Shown here piece after piece: positions 8,573-17,490 of a DNA stretch of 56,435 nucleotides (its first letter is position 1; every line of letters starts with the position of its first letter). Source of the DNA: an uncultured Lachnospiraceae bacterium (GTDB lineage: Bacteria > Bacillota_A > Clostridia > Lachnospirales > Lachnospiraceae). The translations under genes and the position numbers were made by a program. The notes beneath the pieces were generated by a model. The model saw only the letters and a program-made list of their open reading frames with translations. It searched no databases and was not told the DNA's origin. The DNA is taken from contig CAMWMM010000001.1 of the NCBI GenBank assembly GCA_947175285.1, positions 1 through 56,435 on the forward strand. Direction: 5' to 3'.

Positions 8573-9676
8573 ATGGAAAAAATGAAAATAATGACAAACA
8601 GGCTGGATAGAGGATTTTATTTGTACCAAGAAGAATTTGAAAAAAAGGCGGTAGAAGTACTGCACTCAGGATGGTATGTTTTGGGAAACGAGGTAAAAAG
8701 CTTTGAAAATGAGTTTGCAAAATATATTGGCAGCAAGTATTGCGTAGGACTGGCAAGCGGCCTGGATTCCCTTTGGATTGCATTCAGGGTGCTGGGGATT
8801 GGTGCGGGTGATGAAGTGATTGTTCAAGGGAACGCGTATATAGCAAGCGTTATGGGAATTACGATCAATGGTGCTGTACCAGTATTTGTAGAGCCAGATG
8901 AATATTATAATATTGACGTTGATAAAATTGAAGAGAAGATTTCAGATAAAACAAGGGCGATTTTGGTTGTTCATTTATATGGACAAGCATCCAATATGCA
9001 GCCTGTTATGGATATTGCCCGCAAATACAATCTCAAGGTGGTAGAAGATTGTGCCCAATCCCACGGAGCCTGTTTTAATGGAAAAATGACAGGAACTTTT
9101 GGTGACATCGGTTGTTTTTCCTTTTATCCATCTAAGAATTTGGGTGCTTTTGGTGATGCAGGCGCAATTGTCACTGACAACGAAAGGATTGCAGATGATA
9201 TAAGGGTTTTTAGAAATTATGGAAGTGAGAAAAGGTATTATAACCGGATTGTCGGCGCAAATTCACGGCTTGATGAGTTGCAGGCAGGCCTTCTTCGAGT
9301 GCGTTTGTCCCATATTGCGGAGTTGGAAAACGATAAGAAAATGATTTGTACCCGTTATCTTGAGGAATTGAAGAATGATCAGATTCAATTGCCACAGATT
9401 AGGAAAAACGCTACGCATATCTGGCATCAGTTTGTCATCAGGCTGGACAAAAGGCAGGAATTGATTGATTATTTGGCTGAAAGGGGAATTGATACAATGA
9501 TTCATTATCCCATTCCGCCTCATTTGTCAGAAGCATATCAATATCTTGGGATGCATAGAGGGGATTTGCCTGTTACGGAGAGTTACGCGGAAACTGTTTT
9601 GTCGATACCACTTTATAATGGAATGACTCGGGAAGAGCAGGATTATGTTATTGAAACAATCAATACATTTCAATAA
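8573..9676 (+). CDS. DegT/DnrJ/EryC1/StrS aminotransferase, FdtB/QdtB-like
   Basis: A PLP aminotransferase of about 367 residues. Motifs are SGLDSLWIAF (phosphate loop), VVEDCAQSHGA (aspartate for the ring nitrogen), SFYPSKNLGAFGDAGA (catalytic lysine) and the C-terminal IDTMIHYPIPPHLSEAY. These are the pattern I associate with dTDP-3-amino-3,6-dideoxyhexose transaminases such as FdtB/QdtB, so a 3-amino-deoxysugar product is a reasonable but unproven guess. The start is uncertain: an in-frame TTG at 8510 lacks a ribosome site, whereas ATG 8573 starts near the conserved N-terminus. No isomerase or acetyltransferase partner is adjacent. Together with the aminotransferase at 4.0-5.1 kb, it suggests two amino sugars in the product. 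Confidence 0.85.
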   Translation: MEKMKIMTNRLDRGFYLYQEEFEKKAVEVLHSGWYVLGNEVKSFENEFAKYIGSKYCVGLASGLDSLWIAFRVLGIGAGDEVIVQGNAYIASVMGITINGAVPVFVEPDEYYNIDVDKIEEKISDKTRAILVVHLYGQASNMQPVMDIARKYNLKVVEDCAQSHGACFNGKMTGTFGDIGCFSFYPSKNLGAFGDAGAIVTDNERIADDIRVFRNYGSEKRYYNRIVGANSRLDELQAGLLRVRLSHIAELENDKKMICTRYLEELKNDQIQLPQIRKNATHIWHQFVIRLDKRQELIDYLAERGIDTMIHYPIPPHLSEAYQYLGMHRGDLPVTESYAETVLSIPLYNGMTREEQDYVIETINTFQ

Positions 9677-9691
9677 CTGAGAGGTGAATAT

Positions 9692-10996
9692 ATGAATAAT
9701 GATTTAGTAACAATTGTTGTTCCGGCATACAATGCAGAGCCATTTTTGAGGGAGAATATAGAGTCAGTTATCAGACAATCTTATTGGAATCTGGAAATCA
9801 TATATGTCTGTGACGGGTGTACAGATCACACCGTAAAGATATTGCAGGAGTATGCAGGGAAAGATGCTAGGATTAAAGTTGTGGTTGAACGGGAAAATCA
9901 TGGGGCGGCGGTATCGCGGAACATTGGCATGGATATGGCGTCAGGTGAATGGATTATTTTCTGGGATTCGGATGATATCTTTCATGTCCAGACAATAGAG
10001 ACTATGGTCAAAACCGCTATAAGGGAATCGGCGGATGTCGTATGCTGTTATTGGGAATGTTTTGAGGATGCACCCAAAGGAAATGCCCAGATTGAAAATG
10101 CAATGAGAAAACTGTATTGCGATACGTATCCAGTTGTTGATACTGATAAAGAGTTATATCAGATTATGCAGCTCATTGATAATTCACCATGTACAAAATT
10201 GGTGCACAAGTCCATTTATAGGAAAAGAGAAATTTTTTTTCAGGACATACCCAATGCAAACGATGTTTATTATGCAATGGTAATCGCTATTAATTCGCAC
10301 AAAATAGTATATGCCGACAAACCGTTCCTCTATATTAGGATGAATAAAAACAGGAGTACGATTTCTACGGACAGAGATTTGAAAAGAAGCTACATACTGG
10401 AAGCTATGGACAAAATATATGAGTACATTATGAGCAGGGAGGATTCTGCGCTTCTACTGAAAAGTTTTTATAACAATGTAATCTATAACATGATATATTA
10501 TCAGAATCTTCCAGTATATGGTGAACTTCTAAACTCCCTTCGAAATATTTATTTTTTCAAGTGGGGGATGAAAGGAAGCGCATTTATAAATGAGTTGAGT
10601 GCTGTCAACAAGGTTTATTACCTTAATATGATTAACGACCAAGGGATTGGAGATGGGCAGAATCTATATATGCAGGCTAAAGTGGAACTGGTAAGAGAGT
10701 TGTCAAAAAAAGGCTGCTCAATTTGGGGAGCGGGAGCGATGGGCAGAGCATTTTTGGAGGAACTGTCAAAAGCCGGTGTCAAAATCCAGCACGTGTTTGA
10801 TTCGGCGCATATGCAATGGGGAAAGATTGTGTGTGGGTATGTGGTGGAGAATTTTGAAGAGACACAGGTAGATCATATCATTATCACTACTCCTAAATAT
10901 TATGATGAGATTGCAGGACAGATTGGAAATCGTGTTGAACATATCCACAATCCGGAAAAGGAGATATGGCTGATACCATACGAGGATGTATTGTGA
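9692..10996 (+). CDS. Family 2 glycosyltransferase with C-terminal Rossmann module
   Basis: 434 residues. The GT-A part starts TIVVPAYNAEPFLRENIES and includes IYVCDGCTDHT, NHGAAVSRNIGMDMASGEWI and FWDSDD, the metal and donor site. From about residue 330 a separate small domain follows: CSIWGAGAMGRAFLEEL, then IQHVFDSAHMQWGK, then VDHIIITTP. It is the same module that appears fused to or beside many other enzymes here. GAGGTGAAT sits before the ATG. The GT2 assignment is firm. The role of the C-terminal module is unknown; nucleotide-sugar binding or protein docking are options. Confidence 0.85.
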   Translation: MNNDLVTIVVPAYNAEPFLRENIESVIRQSYWNLEIIYVCDGCTDHTVKILQEYAGKDARIKVVVERENHGAAVSRNIGMDMASGEWIIFWDSDDIFHVQTIETMVKTAIRESADVVCCYWECFEDAPKGNAQIENAMRKLYCDTYPVVDTDKELYQIMQLIDNSPCTKLVHKSIYRKREIFFQDIPNANDVYYAMVIAINSHKIVYADKPFLYIRMNKNRSTISTDRDLKRSYILEAMDKIYEYIMSREDSALLLKSFYNNVIYNMIYYQNLPVYGELLNSLRNIYFFKWGMKGSAFINELSAVNKVYYLNMINDQGIGDGQNLYMQAKVELVRELSKKGCSIWGAGAMGRAFLEELSKAGVKIQHVFDSAHMQWGKIVCGYVVENFEETQVDHIIITTPKYYDEIAGQIGNRVEHIHNPEKEIWLIPYEDVL

Positions 10997-11024
10997 ATGT
11001 TTTGGATTAAAATAGGTGTAATTA

Positions 11025-11033
11025 GGGGGGGGG
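11025..11033 (+). promoter_or_regulatory. G9 tract serving as ribosome binding site of the AsnB-like gene
   Basis: Nine consecutive G residues lie six bases before the ATG at 11040, at Shine-Dalgarno distance. There is no other purine-rich site. Length change by slippage would alter the pairing register and spacing. Confidence 0.5.
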
Positions 11034-11039
11034 TAAACA

Positions 11040-12728
11040 ATGTGCGCGATTCTCGGGGGAAACAATGTCGGGTGGAATTATCAAAAGGGAATAGAATGCA
11101 TGGAACAACGTGGACCTGATGGAATAAAGATCAGAACCATGGAAGATTTTACGCTGGCGTTTGCCAGACTCGCGATTATGGATTTGTCCGAAAATGGAAT
11201 GCAGCCAATGTTTTCCGATGATGACCAGGTTGGAATCGTTTTCAATGGTGAAATATATGGATATCGGAAGCTGAGAAACAGGCTGGAGAGGCTAGGACAC
11301 CAGTTTCATTCGACTTCTGATACGGAAGTGATTTTAAATGCCTATCTTGAATGGGGTGAACAGTTCATTACGAAAGTGGATGGTATGTTTGGTATGGCAG
11401 TCTATGATAAGAGAGACGGTCTGGTCAGGCTTTTTCGTGACAGGATTGGAATAAAACCGTTGTATTACTATTATGATGGTAACAATTTCGGATTTGCGTC
11501 TGAACTGAAAGGAATCGTCAATATGTGCAGTACGGTTTCCTTGAGGGTTGACCATACAGCTGTTTATGATTTTTTAAACTATTTATACATACCAGAGCCA
11601 AAAAGTTATTACAAAAATGTCTATAAACTGTTGCCTGGACACCGCTTGTTATTTGACCTAAAATCCAGGCGTATCGTCAAGGATTCAGCTTATTGGAGAT
11701 TGACTGTGAATGAAGCACAGGGATCCGAAAGAAAGCAGGAGGTGCTGATCGAGGAACTAAAAAGCCTTGTTGCAGAATCCGTACAGGAACAGATGATTGC
11801 GGATGTGCCAGTGGGGACTTTCCTGAGCGGAGGCGTGGATTCCAGTATCGTGACATATGAGGGGCACAAGGTAAACGATGAACTTGAATCGTTTTCCATA
11901 GGTTTTACGCAAGACAATTATAACGAACTAGATTACGCATACAAACTAGCTAAAAAGTATAAAATCAATCTGAACTCCAAAATATTCAGCCGCAGTACAT
12001 TTCTGACAAATTATCGTAAATTAAAATCATGGTATGATGAGCCGTTTGCGGATACTTCGGCTTTTCCGACATATATTGTGTCAGGTTTGGCCAGGGAGAA
12101 AGTCAAGGTAATCCTTACAGGTGACGGTGGGGATGAAGTATTTGGTGGTTATTATCGATATCGGGATATCTGGAAAAAGGAGAAGGAGAAAGGACCAGAC
12201 AATCTATTGGTATCTTATCTGTATAGTAGGTGTAAAAAGAATTCGGATAGTTATTTCTGGCTGGATGAATTAAGCTTCCTGAATAGAAACTATAGTTGGA
12301 TATTACAGCTTGGGGAAAAGGAATGGAGAAAACGTTTAGGGATTGACAGGGATTATGACAAATTCTGGGCACTTAGGAGACATTACCATATGGAGCTGCC
12401 ACCAATGACAAGGGTTCAATATCTTGATGTCAAGACGTATCTGCCGGGGGATATTCTGACGAAAGTGGACAGGGCAAGCATGGCAGTTTCGCTGGAGGTC
12501 AGGGTTCCGCTGCTGTCAAGGAAATTGGTTGAATTTTCCTTTTCTCTGTCGGAAGCGGATCGTCTGCCGGCTGGAATGTTGAAGGGATTGTTGAAAAAAG
12601 CATATGAGAAAGAAGTCGGAAAGGATATCCTATACAGAAGGAAAATGGGATTTACTATGCCAAGTAATTTCTATAAGACTGGGATGGCGCCACAGGAACG
12701 GATACTGACCGATCTTTGGATGAAGTGA
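11040..12728 (+). CDS. asnB: AsnB-type glutamine-dependent asparagine synthetase / amidotransferase
   Basis: Cytoplasmic amidotransferase: an N-terminal class II glutaminase feeds ammonia to a C-terminal ATP-dependent synthetase. The nucleophile Cys2 is present (MCAILGG; the usual third residue Gly is Ala). RLAIMD (43-48), NGEIYGYR (69-76) and SDTEVIL fit the glutaminase. LSGGVDSSI (262-270) is the PP-loop of the synthetase, and GDGGDEVFGGYYRYR and SLEVRVPLL follow. The length, 562 residues, is short for housekeeping AsnB. In surface-glycan loci such paralogues often amidate sugars or sugar-linked groups (as proposed for WbpG-like proteins), so free asparagine need not be the product. A G9 tract occupies its ribosome site. 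Confidence 0.8.
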   Translation: MCAILGGNNVGWNYQKGIECMEQRGPDGIKIRTMEDFTLAFARLAIMDLSENGMQPMFSDDDQVGIVFNGEIYGYRKLRNRLERLGHQFHSTSDTEVILNAYLEWGEQFITKVDGMFGMAVYDKRDGLVRLFRDRIGIKPLYYYYDGNNFGFASELKGIVNMCSTVSLRVDHTAVYDFLNYLYIPEPKSYYKNVYKLLPGHRLLFDLKSRRIVKDSAYWRLTVNEAQGSERKQEVLIEELKSLVAESVQEQMIADVPVGTFLSGGVDSSIVTYEGHKVNDELESFSIGFTQDNYNELDYAYKLAKKYKINLNSKIFSRSTFLTNYRKLKSWYDEPFADTSAFPTYIVSGLAREKVKVILTGDGGDEVFGGYYRYRDIWKKEKEKGPDNLLVSYLYSRCKKNSDSYFWLDELSFLNRNYSWILQLGEKEWRKRLGIDRDYDKFWALRRHYHMELPPMTRVQYLDVKTYLPGDILTKVDRASMAVSLEVRVPLLSRKLVEFSFSLSEADRLPAGMLKGLLKKAYEKEVGKDILYRRKMGFTMPSNFYKTGMAPQERILTDLWMK

Positions 12729-12747
12729 AGGGAGGAACAAGTACAGG

Positions 12748-13389
12748 ATGAAAATATTGGCAGTAGGAGCCCATCTGGACGATATCGAGCTGGCTTGTGG
12801 GGGAACTCTGGCAAAGGCCATTGCACATGGACATGATGTAAAGATGATTGTCATGAGTAAGTCAGGTTATTCCAATTATGATGGAAAGGTTATACGGACA
12901 GAAGAAAACGCGATTACTGAGGGGAGAAGAGCAGCGGAAATGCTCGGGGTAAATGATATAGAAATTTTGGATTATGACACAAAAGATATTCCATATCATT
13001 CACAAGTGATAGAAGCGCTTGATGAAAGAATTCAAAAGTATAAACCAGAAATAGTATTTACCCATTGGATATTTGATACACATCAAGCACATGAGGGAGT
13101 GGCAAAGTCAACAATTACGGCTGCACGAAGGCATAACAATGTATATATGTATGAGCCTATTTATCCGGCGGGACGTTCTTATATGGGATTCAGACCTCAA
13201 ATGTATGTTGATATAGGTGGATTTGAAGAACAGAAGTTGAAGGCATTGCGTATGCATAAAACGGAGTATGAAAAGTTTGGAGATCAATGGATAGAGGGCA
13301 CTAAAGCCAGGGCAGCATATAGGGGCTATGAGATGGGAAAACAGTATGCCGAAGCATTTGAAATAGTAAGATGTGAGATGATCTTGTGA
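12748..13389 (+). CDS. PIG-L/LmbE-family deacetylase
   Basis: A 213-residue metal-dependent N-deacetylase. AVGAHLDDIELACGGTLAKA near the N-terminus matches the AHxDDxExxxGG metal motif (Leu replaces the usual Pro). THWIFDTHQAHEGVA supplies the second metal motif (HxxDxHxxH type). Family members remove acetyl from N-acetylhexosamines or sugar conjugates. Here it would de-N-acetylate a sugar of the glycan or its precursor. It is followed four bases inside its end by the frame of the WbqC-like gene, so the two are probably coupled. The acceptor cannot be named. Confidence 0.8.
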   Translation: MKILAVGAHLDDIELACGGTLAKAIAHGHDVKMIVMSKSGYSNYDGKVIRTEENAITEGRRAAEMLGVNDIEILDYDTKDIPYHSQVIEALDERIQKYKPEIVFTHWIFDTHQAHEGVAKSTITAARRHNNVYMYEPIYPAGRSYMGFRPQMYVDIGGFEEQKLKALRMHKTEYEKFGDQWIEGTKARAAYRGYEMGKQYAEAFEIVRCEMIL

Positions 13390-13406
13390 AACTAGGAGGA
13401 AATAAA

Positions 13407-14120
13407 ATGATTGTTGCGATACATCAGCCAGAGCATTTACCATGGCTTGGATTTTTTAATAAAATGATGAATGCAGATGAAATGATTATATTAGATAATG
13501 TTCAATATAGAAAAAGATATTTTCAAAACCGAAATAAGATTTTGGTAGGTGGTGTCGCAAAATATATAGGAGTACCGGTGAAACTTGAAGAATATAGGGA
13601 TAAAACTATTGCCGATATGGAAATCTTTTCAGATGAAGAAGTGCCGTGGGAAGATAAATATTTGAAGACAATACAATATAATTATACGCAACATCCTTTT
13701 TATCATGAGTATTATCCCTTTTTTAAAGAATTGATTGGTAGACATATTACAAGTTTATATGACTTAAATATGGAGATAATTCTTTATTTTGTTAAGTTAC
13801 TGAAAATAGATATCAAAATAATAAAGGCATCGGACTTATCGCCGACAGGGAGTAAATCGGATTTGATACTGGATATTGCAAAGCGTTCTGGGGCAAGCGT
13901 ATATTTATCAGGTCCGGCAGGCAGGGATTATATGGAACTGGACAAATATAAGAGAGAAGGAGTGAATGTATGGTTTAATGATTTTAAACATCCGGTATAT
14001 ACTCAGAGGAATCGTAATGATTTTATTTCGCATTTGTCACTTATAGATTTATTGATGAATGTTGGAGCTGATCAAGGAAGAAAGATTATTCAAAGTGGAA
14101 CAGTAATAACAAAAGTATAG
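13407..14120 (+). CDS. WbqC-family protein
   Basis: 237 residues. The start MIVAIHQPEHLPWLGFFNKM and MIILDNVQYRKRYFQNRNKI are hallmark features of the WbqC family, found in O-antigen and capsule loci. The reaction is not well established; members are often beside deacetylases and aminotransferases, suggesting acylation or modification of an amino sugar. The AGGAGGA at 13394-13400 fixes the start at ATG 13407, not the in-frame GTG at 13386. SPTGSKSDLILDIAKRSGA and LSGPAGRDYM further fit the family. The pairing with the PIG-L deacetylase just upstream suggests a shared task of removing one N-substituent and adding another. Confidence 0.75.
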   Translation: MIVAIHQPEHLPWLGFFNKMMNADEMIILDNVQYRKRYFQNRNKILVGGVAKYIGVPVKLEEYRDKTIADMEIFSDEEVPWEDKYLKTIQYNYTQHPFYHEYYPFFKELIGRHITSLYDLNMEIILYFVKLLKIDIKIIKASDLSPTGSKSDLILDIAKRSGASVYLSGPAGRDYMELDKYKREGVNVWFNDFKHPVYTQRNRNDFISHLSLIDLLMNVGADQGRKIIQSGTVITKV

Positions 14121-14133
14121 GGAGGTTGAGAAA

Positions 14134-14784
14134 ATGAATAGTAAGGAGAAAGTGATTTGGGAATCCAAAAGTGAGGACGTAATAGAGACAATGTTGAAAC
14201 TAAAAGAACAATATGGTATTGGCGAGTTTAGGACTATTGAGCTATATGGTGGGGATGGACATACATTATCTAATAAAATGGCAGAACAAAGTATATCTTT
14301 TGTTGGATATGACATAGATCCTGAAAAAGAGGTTGATTTTAAGAAAAATGTGCTGAATGGAGAATTTAACTGCAAAGATTCTGTAAAAATGATGCGGACA
14401 ATGAAAGAAGGAGAACTAGGGGGATACAACCTTATTAGCACTGATGCGCCAATTTGTATTTATGGAGAAGATTATTGTGAGCATTTTGAAATAATACAAT
14501 ATATATATAAATTGATAAACCAGGGCGAAATAGTATTATATGTGTTTCCAGTAGTACCAAAACCTTACAATACAGATAAAAAAGAAAATTTGGCATGGCT
14601 AAAACGTAGAGAAGAATTTTATAAAACAAAGGACATAAATCTTGACTTAGACAATATTTATACTATTTATGATTACATTTTAAAAAAACAAAAGCTGAGA
14701 ATACTTGAGCGTTGCTACATATGCCGTGAATATCGTAATGGAGTAGATTGGATGTATGAATTCATGTACGTTTTGGAGAAATAG
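14134..14784 (+). CDS. Putative class I SAM-dependent methyltransferase
   Basis: A 216-residue cytoplasmic protein. TIELYGGDGHTLSNKM (about 34-49) followed by FVGYDIDPEKE resembles methyltransferase motifs I and II (glycine-rich loop, then acidic end of strand 2). YNLISTDAP fits motif IV and IVLYVFPVVP a later strand. The glycine loop is atypical, so a nucleotide-binding protein of another kind is possible. It has a good ribosome site (GGGAGGTTGAG) and lies 13 bases after the WbqC gene. The codon composition is very AT-rich, like its neighbours to the left. Confidence 0.5.
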   Translation: MNSKEKVIWESKSEDVIETMLKLKEQYGIGEFRTIELYGGDGHTLSNKMAEQSISFVGYDIDPEKEVDFKKNVLNGEFNCKDSVKMMRTMKEGELGGYNLISTDAPICIYGEDYCEHFEIIQYIYKLINQGEIVLYVFPVVPKPYNTDKKENLAWLKRREEFYKTKDINLDLDNIYTIYDYILKKQKLRILERCYICREYRNGVDWMYEFMYVLEK

Positions 14785-14848
14785 AGGGCGTTAGGTAAAA
14801 ATAATGAATATTTTTTGTGTTTTATGCAGATAGCAGGAGAACACATGA

Positions 14849-15007
14849 TATACTGCGATTTTACGGAAAAATTTTGTGGATGAGAATGAAAGATTCGGGG
14901 TAGTCGTGACTGGGCAGATTCAGATGTCTGATGAAGGGATATGGCAGAGGAGAAAGGAATGTTTCTGGCATGGGGAGAATAGAATCGGGGACTGTCAATT
15001 AAATTAA
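14849..15007 (+). other. Possible gene remnant in the gap before the GT2 gene
   Basis: The 245-base gap between two genes keeps one frame open for about 52 codons (14849-15007) with GVVVTGQIQMSDEGIW and a GTG at 14876, but no ribosome site. It may be a leftover glycosyltransferase C-terminus, or chance. I see no promoter or terminator here. Confidence 0.2.
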
Positions 15008-15016
15008 GGCTTAAAC

Positions 15017-15024
15017 GGGGGGGG
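15017..15024 (+). promoter_or_regulatory. G8 tract serving as ribosome binding site of a GT2 gene
   Basis: Eight G residues lie five bases before the GTG start at 15030. This is the second long G tract in a ribosome-site position in this locus, after the one at 11025-11033. Confidence 0.45.
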
Positions 15025-15029
15025 TTATA

Positions 15030-15956
15030 GTGGATAAAAACGTAAGTGTCATTATTTCAAGTTACAATCGTTCGCATGTGTTAAAGAAAACAATTCCTAC
15101 GTTTATACAAGATGTAACATTAGAAGTGATTATAGTGGATGATGGTTCTGGTGATGATACAAGGGCGAGAGTATCAGAGCTTCGCAAAAAGTATGATACG
15201 ATAAAATATATTCGGTTGAGAGAGCATAAGGGATTGCCTTTTGCGAAAAATGTAGGTGTCAGGAAAGCGAGAGGGAAATATATTTTTTTTGGTGATGATG
15301 ATAGCGTATTGTATGGTGGTACCCTACACCGTTTACGAGATGCCATTGAACAGTATCCTGCAGATATTGCAGGAGCAAATGGTTCTTATGCAACCAATAT
15401 GGGACAGATTAGAAATATGGACAGATACATTTCCAAGATACATGTAAATCCATTTGATACAAAGTGTATGGCGGATCTTAATACGGGAGTCTTTTCTTTT
15501 GATTACAAGATTGATGAAATAACAGAAGGGCTGTATGTTATGGCATCTTTTATGATCAAGGCTGAGTTGGCGAAAACAATGAGATTTGATGTCGGATATA
15601 TTGGAAATGCTGCAAGGGAGGACATGGATTATCTTGTCAGACAAGCTAAATTGGGAAGGAAAATGGTATATGTTCCTTTCACATATGAGATTGATCTGCC
15701 TAAGTCATATGTGAAGGGAGGGGGCTGCCATGACTTAAAGCTATGGAAACACTGCCTTTTTATCCTTCGGAATGATGACCGTTTTATAAACAGACATTAT
15801 CATTTTTTAAAAGAGCAGGGGTATATTACGGTCAGCAAGCGAAGAGTAAAACGAAATTACCGAAGTGCTGTGCTGAATGCTTTATGTTATTACTATTGTC
15901 CAATACTTTACAGGTTGATAAAGCTGACAAAAACGCTGCATGATAAATTGTGTTGA
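15030..15956 (+). CDS. Family 2 glycosyltransferase
   Basis: 308 residues, GTG start. GT-A features are in order: VSVIISSYNRSHVLKKTIPT, VIIVDDGSGDDT, KGLPFAKNVGVRKARGKY and FFGDDDSV (metal-binding acidic cluster), then a central MASFMIKAELA and NAAREDMDYLVRQAKLG, the acceptor-side catalytic ED pair. The C-terminus is basic (SKRRVKRNYRSAVLN) with a hydrophobic stretch rich in Tyr/Leu that may contact the membrane. Its ribosome site is a G8 run, so expression might vary with tract length. Sugar and acceptor are unknown. Confidence 0.85.
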   Translation: MDKNVSVIISSYNRSHVLKKTIPTFIQDVTLEVIIVDDGSGDDTRARVSELRKKYDTIKYIRLREHKGLPFAKNVGVRKARGKYIFFGDDDSVLYGGTLHRLRDAIEQYPADIAGANGSYATNMGQIRNMDRYISKIHVNPFDTKCMADLNTGVFSFDYKIDEITEGLYVMASFMIKAELAKTMRFDVGYIGNAAREDMDYLVRQAKLGRKMVYVPFTYEIDLPKSYVKGGGCHDLKLWKHCLFILRNDDRFINRHYHFLKEQGYITVSKRRVKRNYRSAVLNALCYYYCPILYRLIKLTKTLHDKLC

Positions 15957-16023
15957 TATGATGACCTTTATCTATGGAGAAATGATTTTGTACAATTTGC
16001 AAAACATATGAGGAGAGTTGCAA

Positions 16024-17442
16024 ATGAAGATTATTTTATTTGGACTTGGAAATACCTACAAAAAAAACAGGAGAGTAGTACAAAGTATTTCAGACTTGAA
16101 AATTGTAGCTCTTACAGATAACAATAATGTATTTTGGAGACAAAAAGTAGACGGGATTTTAGTAATCCCGCCAGCGGAAATCAAGTCAGTACATTTTGAT
16201 AATATCCTGATTATGAGTCTGTACGAAAACGAGATTTTTCAGCAGTTAGTTGATTTGGGAGTAGATGAGGAACGCATTTTTACATGGGATAGATTTTTAG
16301 CGGGACAGCTTTCGGATAGTGTGAAAGAGTTTCCGGATTTTTCAATCGAAGAAGGCGCAAAAAGAAAAGTCCTGATTATTTCACAAAAACTTGATTATGA
16401 TGGTGGTTCGCTGGCAGTATGGAATGCAGCAATGGCTATGAAAAGATATGATATTGCGGTTTTTATAGCAGTTCCCGGTGGAAACGAGAAACTGATTAAC
16501 GAAATAAAGCATCAGGGAATTGCTGTCGTGATATGTCCGACGCTGCCCTATGTTTTTGATGAGGAAAAAAAGTGGATCGGAAGGTTTGATGTGGTCATGG
16601 TAAATTTGTTTACCATGTTAGAAAGCGTTTATGAAATTAGCAAATTTCGTCCGGTACTTTGGTGGATTCATGAAGCTAAATTTATTTATCAGCCCATTTT
16701 GAACAAATATTCTGTCTGTGTTAGGAAAGAACAGTTTTTGAAAGTCAATATTTGTTCGGTGAGCAGGGCAGCAAAGGGAATTTTTAATCAGATGTTTGAT
16801 GATATGTGTAAAAATATACTGATGTTGGGGATACCGGATGCGGCATCCAGAACGACACAGTATATCCAAACCAGGGAAAAGACAGTGTTTGCAGTGATTG
16901 GTACGATATATCCAGTAAAGGCGCAGCACATTTTTATCAGTGCAGCAACGAACATGGTGAATAGTCAGGATGCAGAATTTTGGATTATTGGTAAGTCAGC
17001 GAACAAGGACTATTATCAGAAAATAAGGGATATGTGGAATTCCCAGACCAATATTAAATTTTGGGGCGAACTGACAAGAAAAGAGCTTTATAATATCTTT
17101 CATAAAATTGACGTGGTCGTATGCACGTCACCATATGAATCATTGCCGACAGTGATAATAGAAGCCATGATGTTTGGAAAAGTGTGCATCACTACTGAAA
17201 ACACAGGTATTGCGGATTACATTCAGGATGGGGTTAACGGCTATGTCATACCGGCGGAAAATGTGATGGCATTGTCTGAAACAATGGAACGGATTATGGA
17301 CAATCGGAATGGACTGGATTATATCAAGGCGTCTGCCAGAAAGACATATGAAAAATATTTCACATTGGATGTCTTTGGAAGAAATTTAAAAGAGGTGTTA
17401 ATAGAAACAGAGCAGAGATGGGGCGGTTATCTTGAGCAATAA
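16024..17442 (+). CDS. Family 4 glycosyltransferase with N-terminal Rossmann module
   Basis: About 472 residues. Residues 1-105 are the locus-wide module, here starting IILFGLGNTYKKNRRVV, with a strand ending IVALTDNNN and FDNILIMS. The GT-B glycosyltransferase follows (KVLIISQKLDYDGGSLAVWN ... VFAVIGTIYPVKAQHIFI ... CTSPYESLPTVIIEAMMFG), with the GT4 E-x7-E donor motif at the end. GT4 enzymes retain the anomeric configuration of an NDP-sugar. AGGAG at 16011-16015 supports ATG 16024 rather than a TTG six bases upstream. Donor and acceptor are not determinable. Confidence 0.85.
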   Translation: MKIILFGLGNTYKKNRRVVQSISDLKIVALTDNNNVFWRQKVDGILVIPPAEIKSVHFDNILIMSLYENEIFQQLVDLGVDEERIFTWDRFLAGQLSDSVKEFPDFSIEEGAKRKVLIISQKLDYDGGSLAVWNAAMAMKRYDIAVFIAVPGGNEKLINEIKHQGIAVVICPTLPYVFDEEKKWIGRFDVVMVNLFTMLESVYEISKFRPVLWWIHEAKFIYQPILNKYSVCVRKEQFLKVNICSVSRAAKGIFNQMFDDMCKNILMLGIPDAASRTTQYIQTREKTVFAVIGTIYPVKAQHIFISAATNMVNSQDAEFWIIGKSANKDYYQKIRDMWNSQTNIKFWGELTRKELYNIFHKIDVVVCTSPYESLPTVIIEAMMFGKVCITTENTGIADYIQDGVNGYVIPAENVMALSETMERIMDNRNGLDYIKASARKTYEKYFTLDVFGRNLKEVLIETEQRWGGYLEQ

Positions 17443-17490
17443 TACAATGCAGCAGATGTCGTTGAGGAATGGCGGAAAGGGTTTAGTAGT

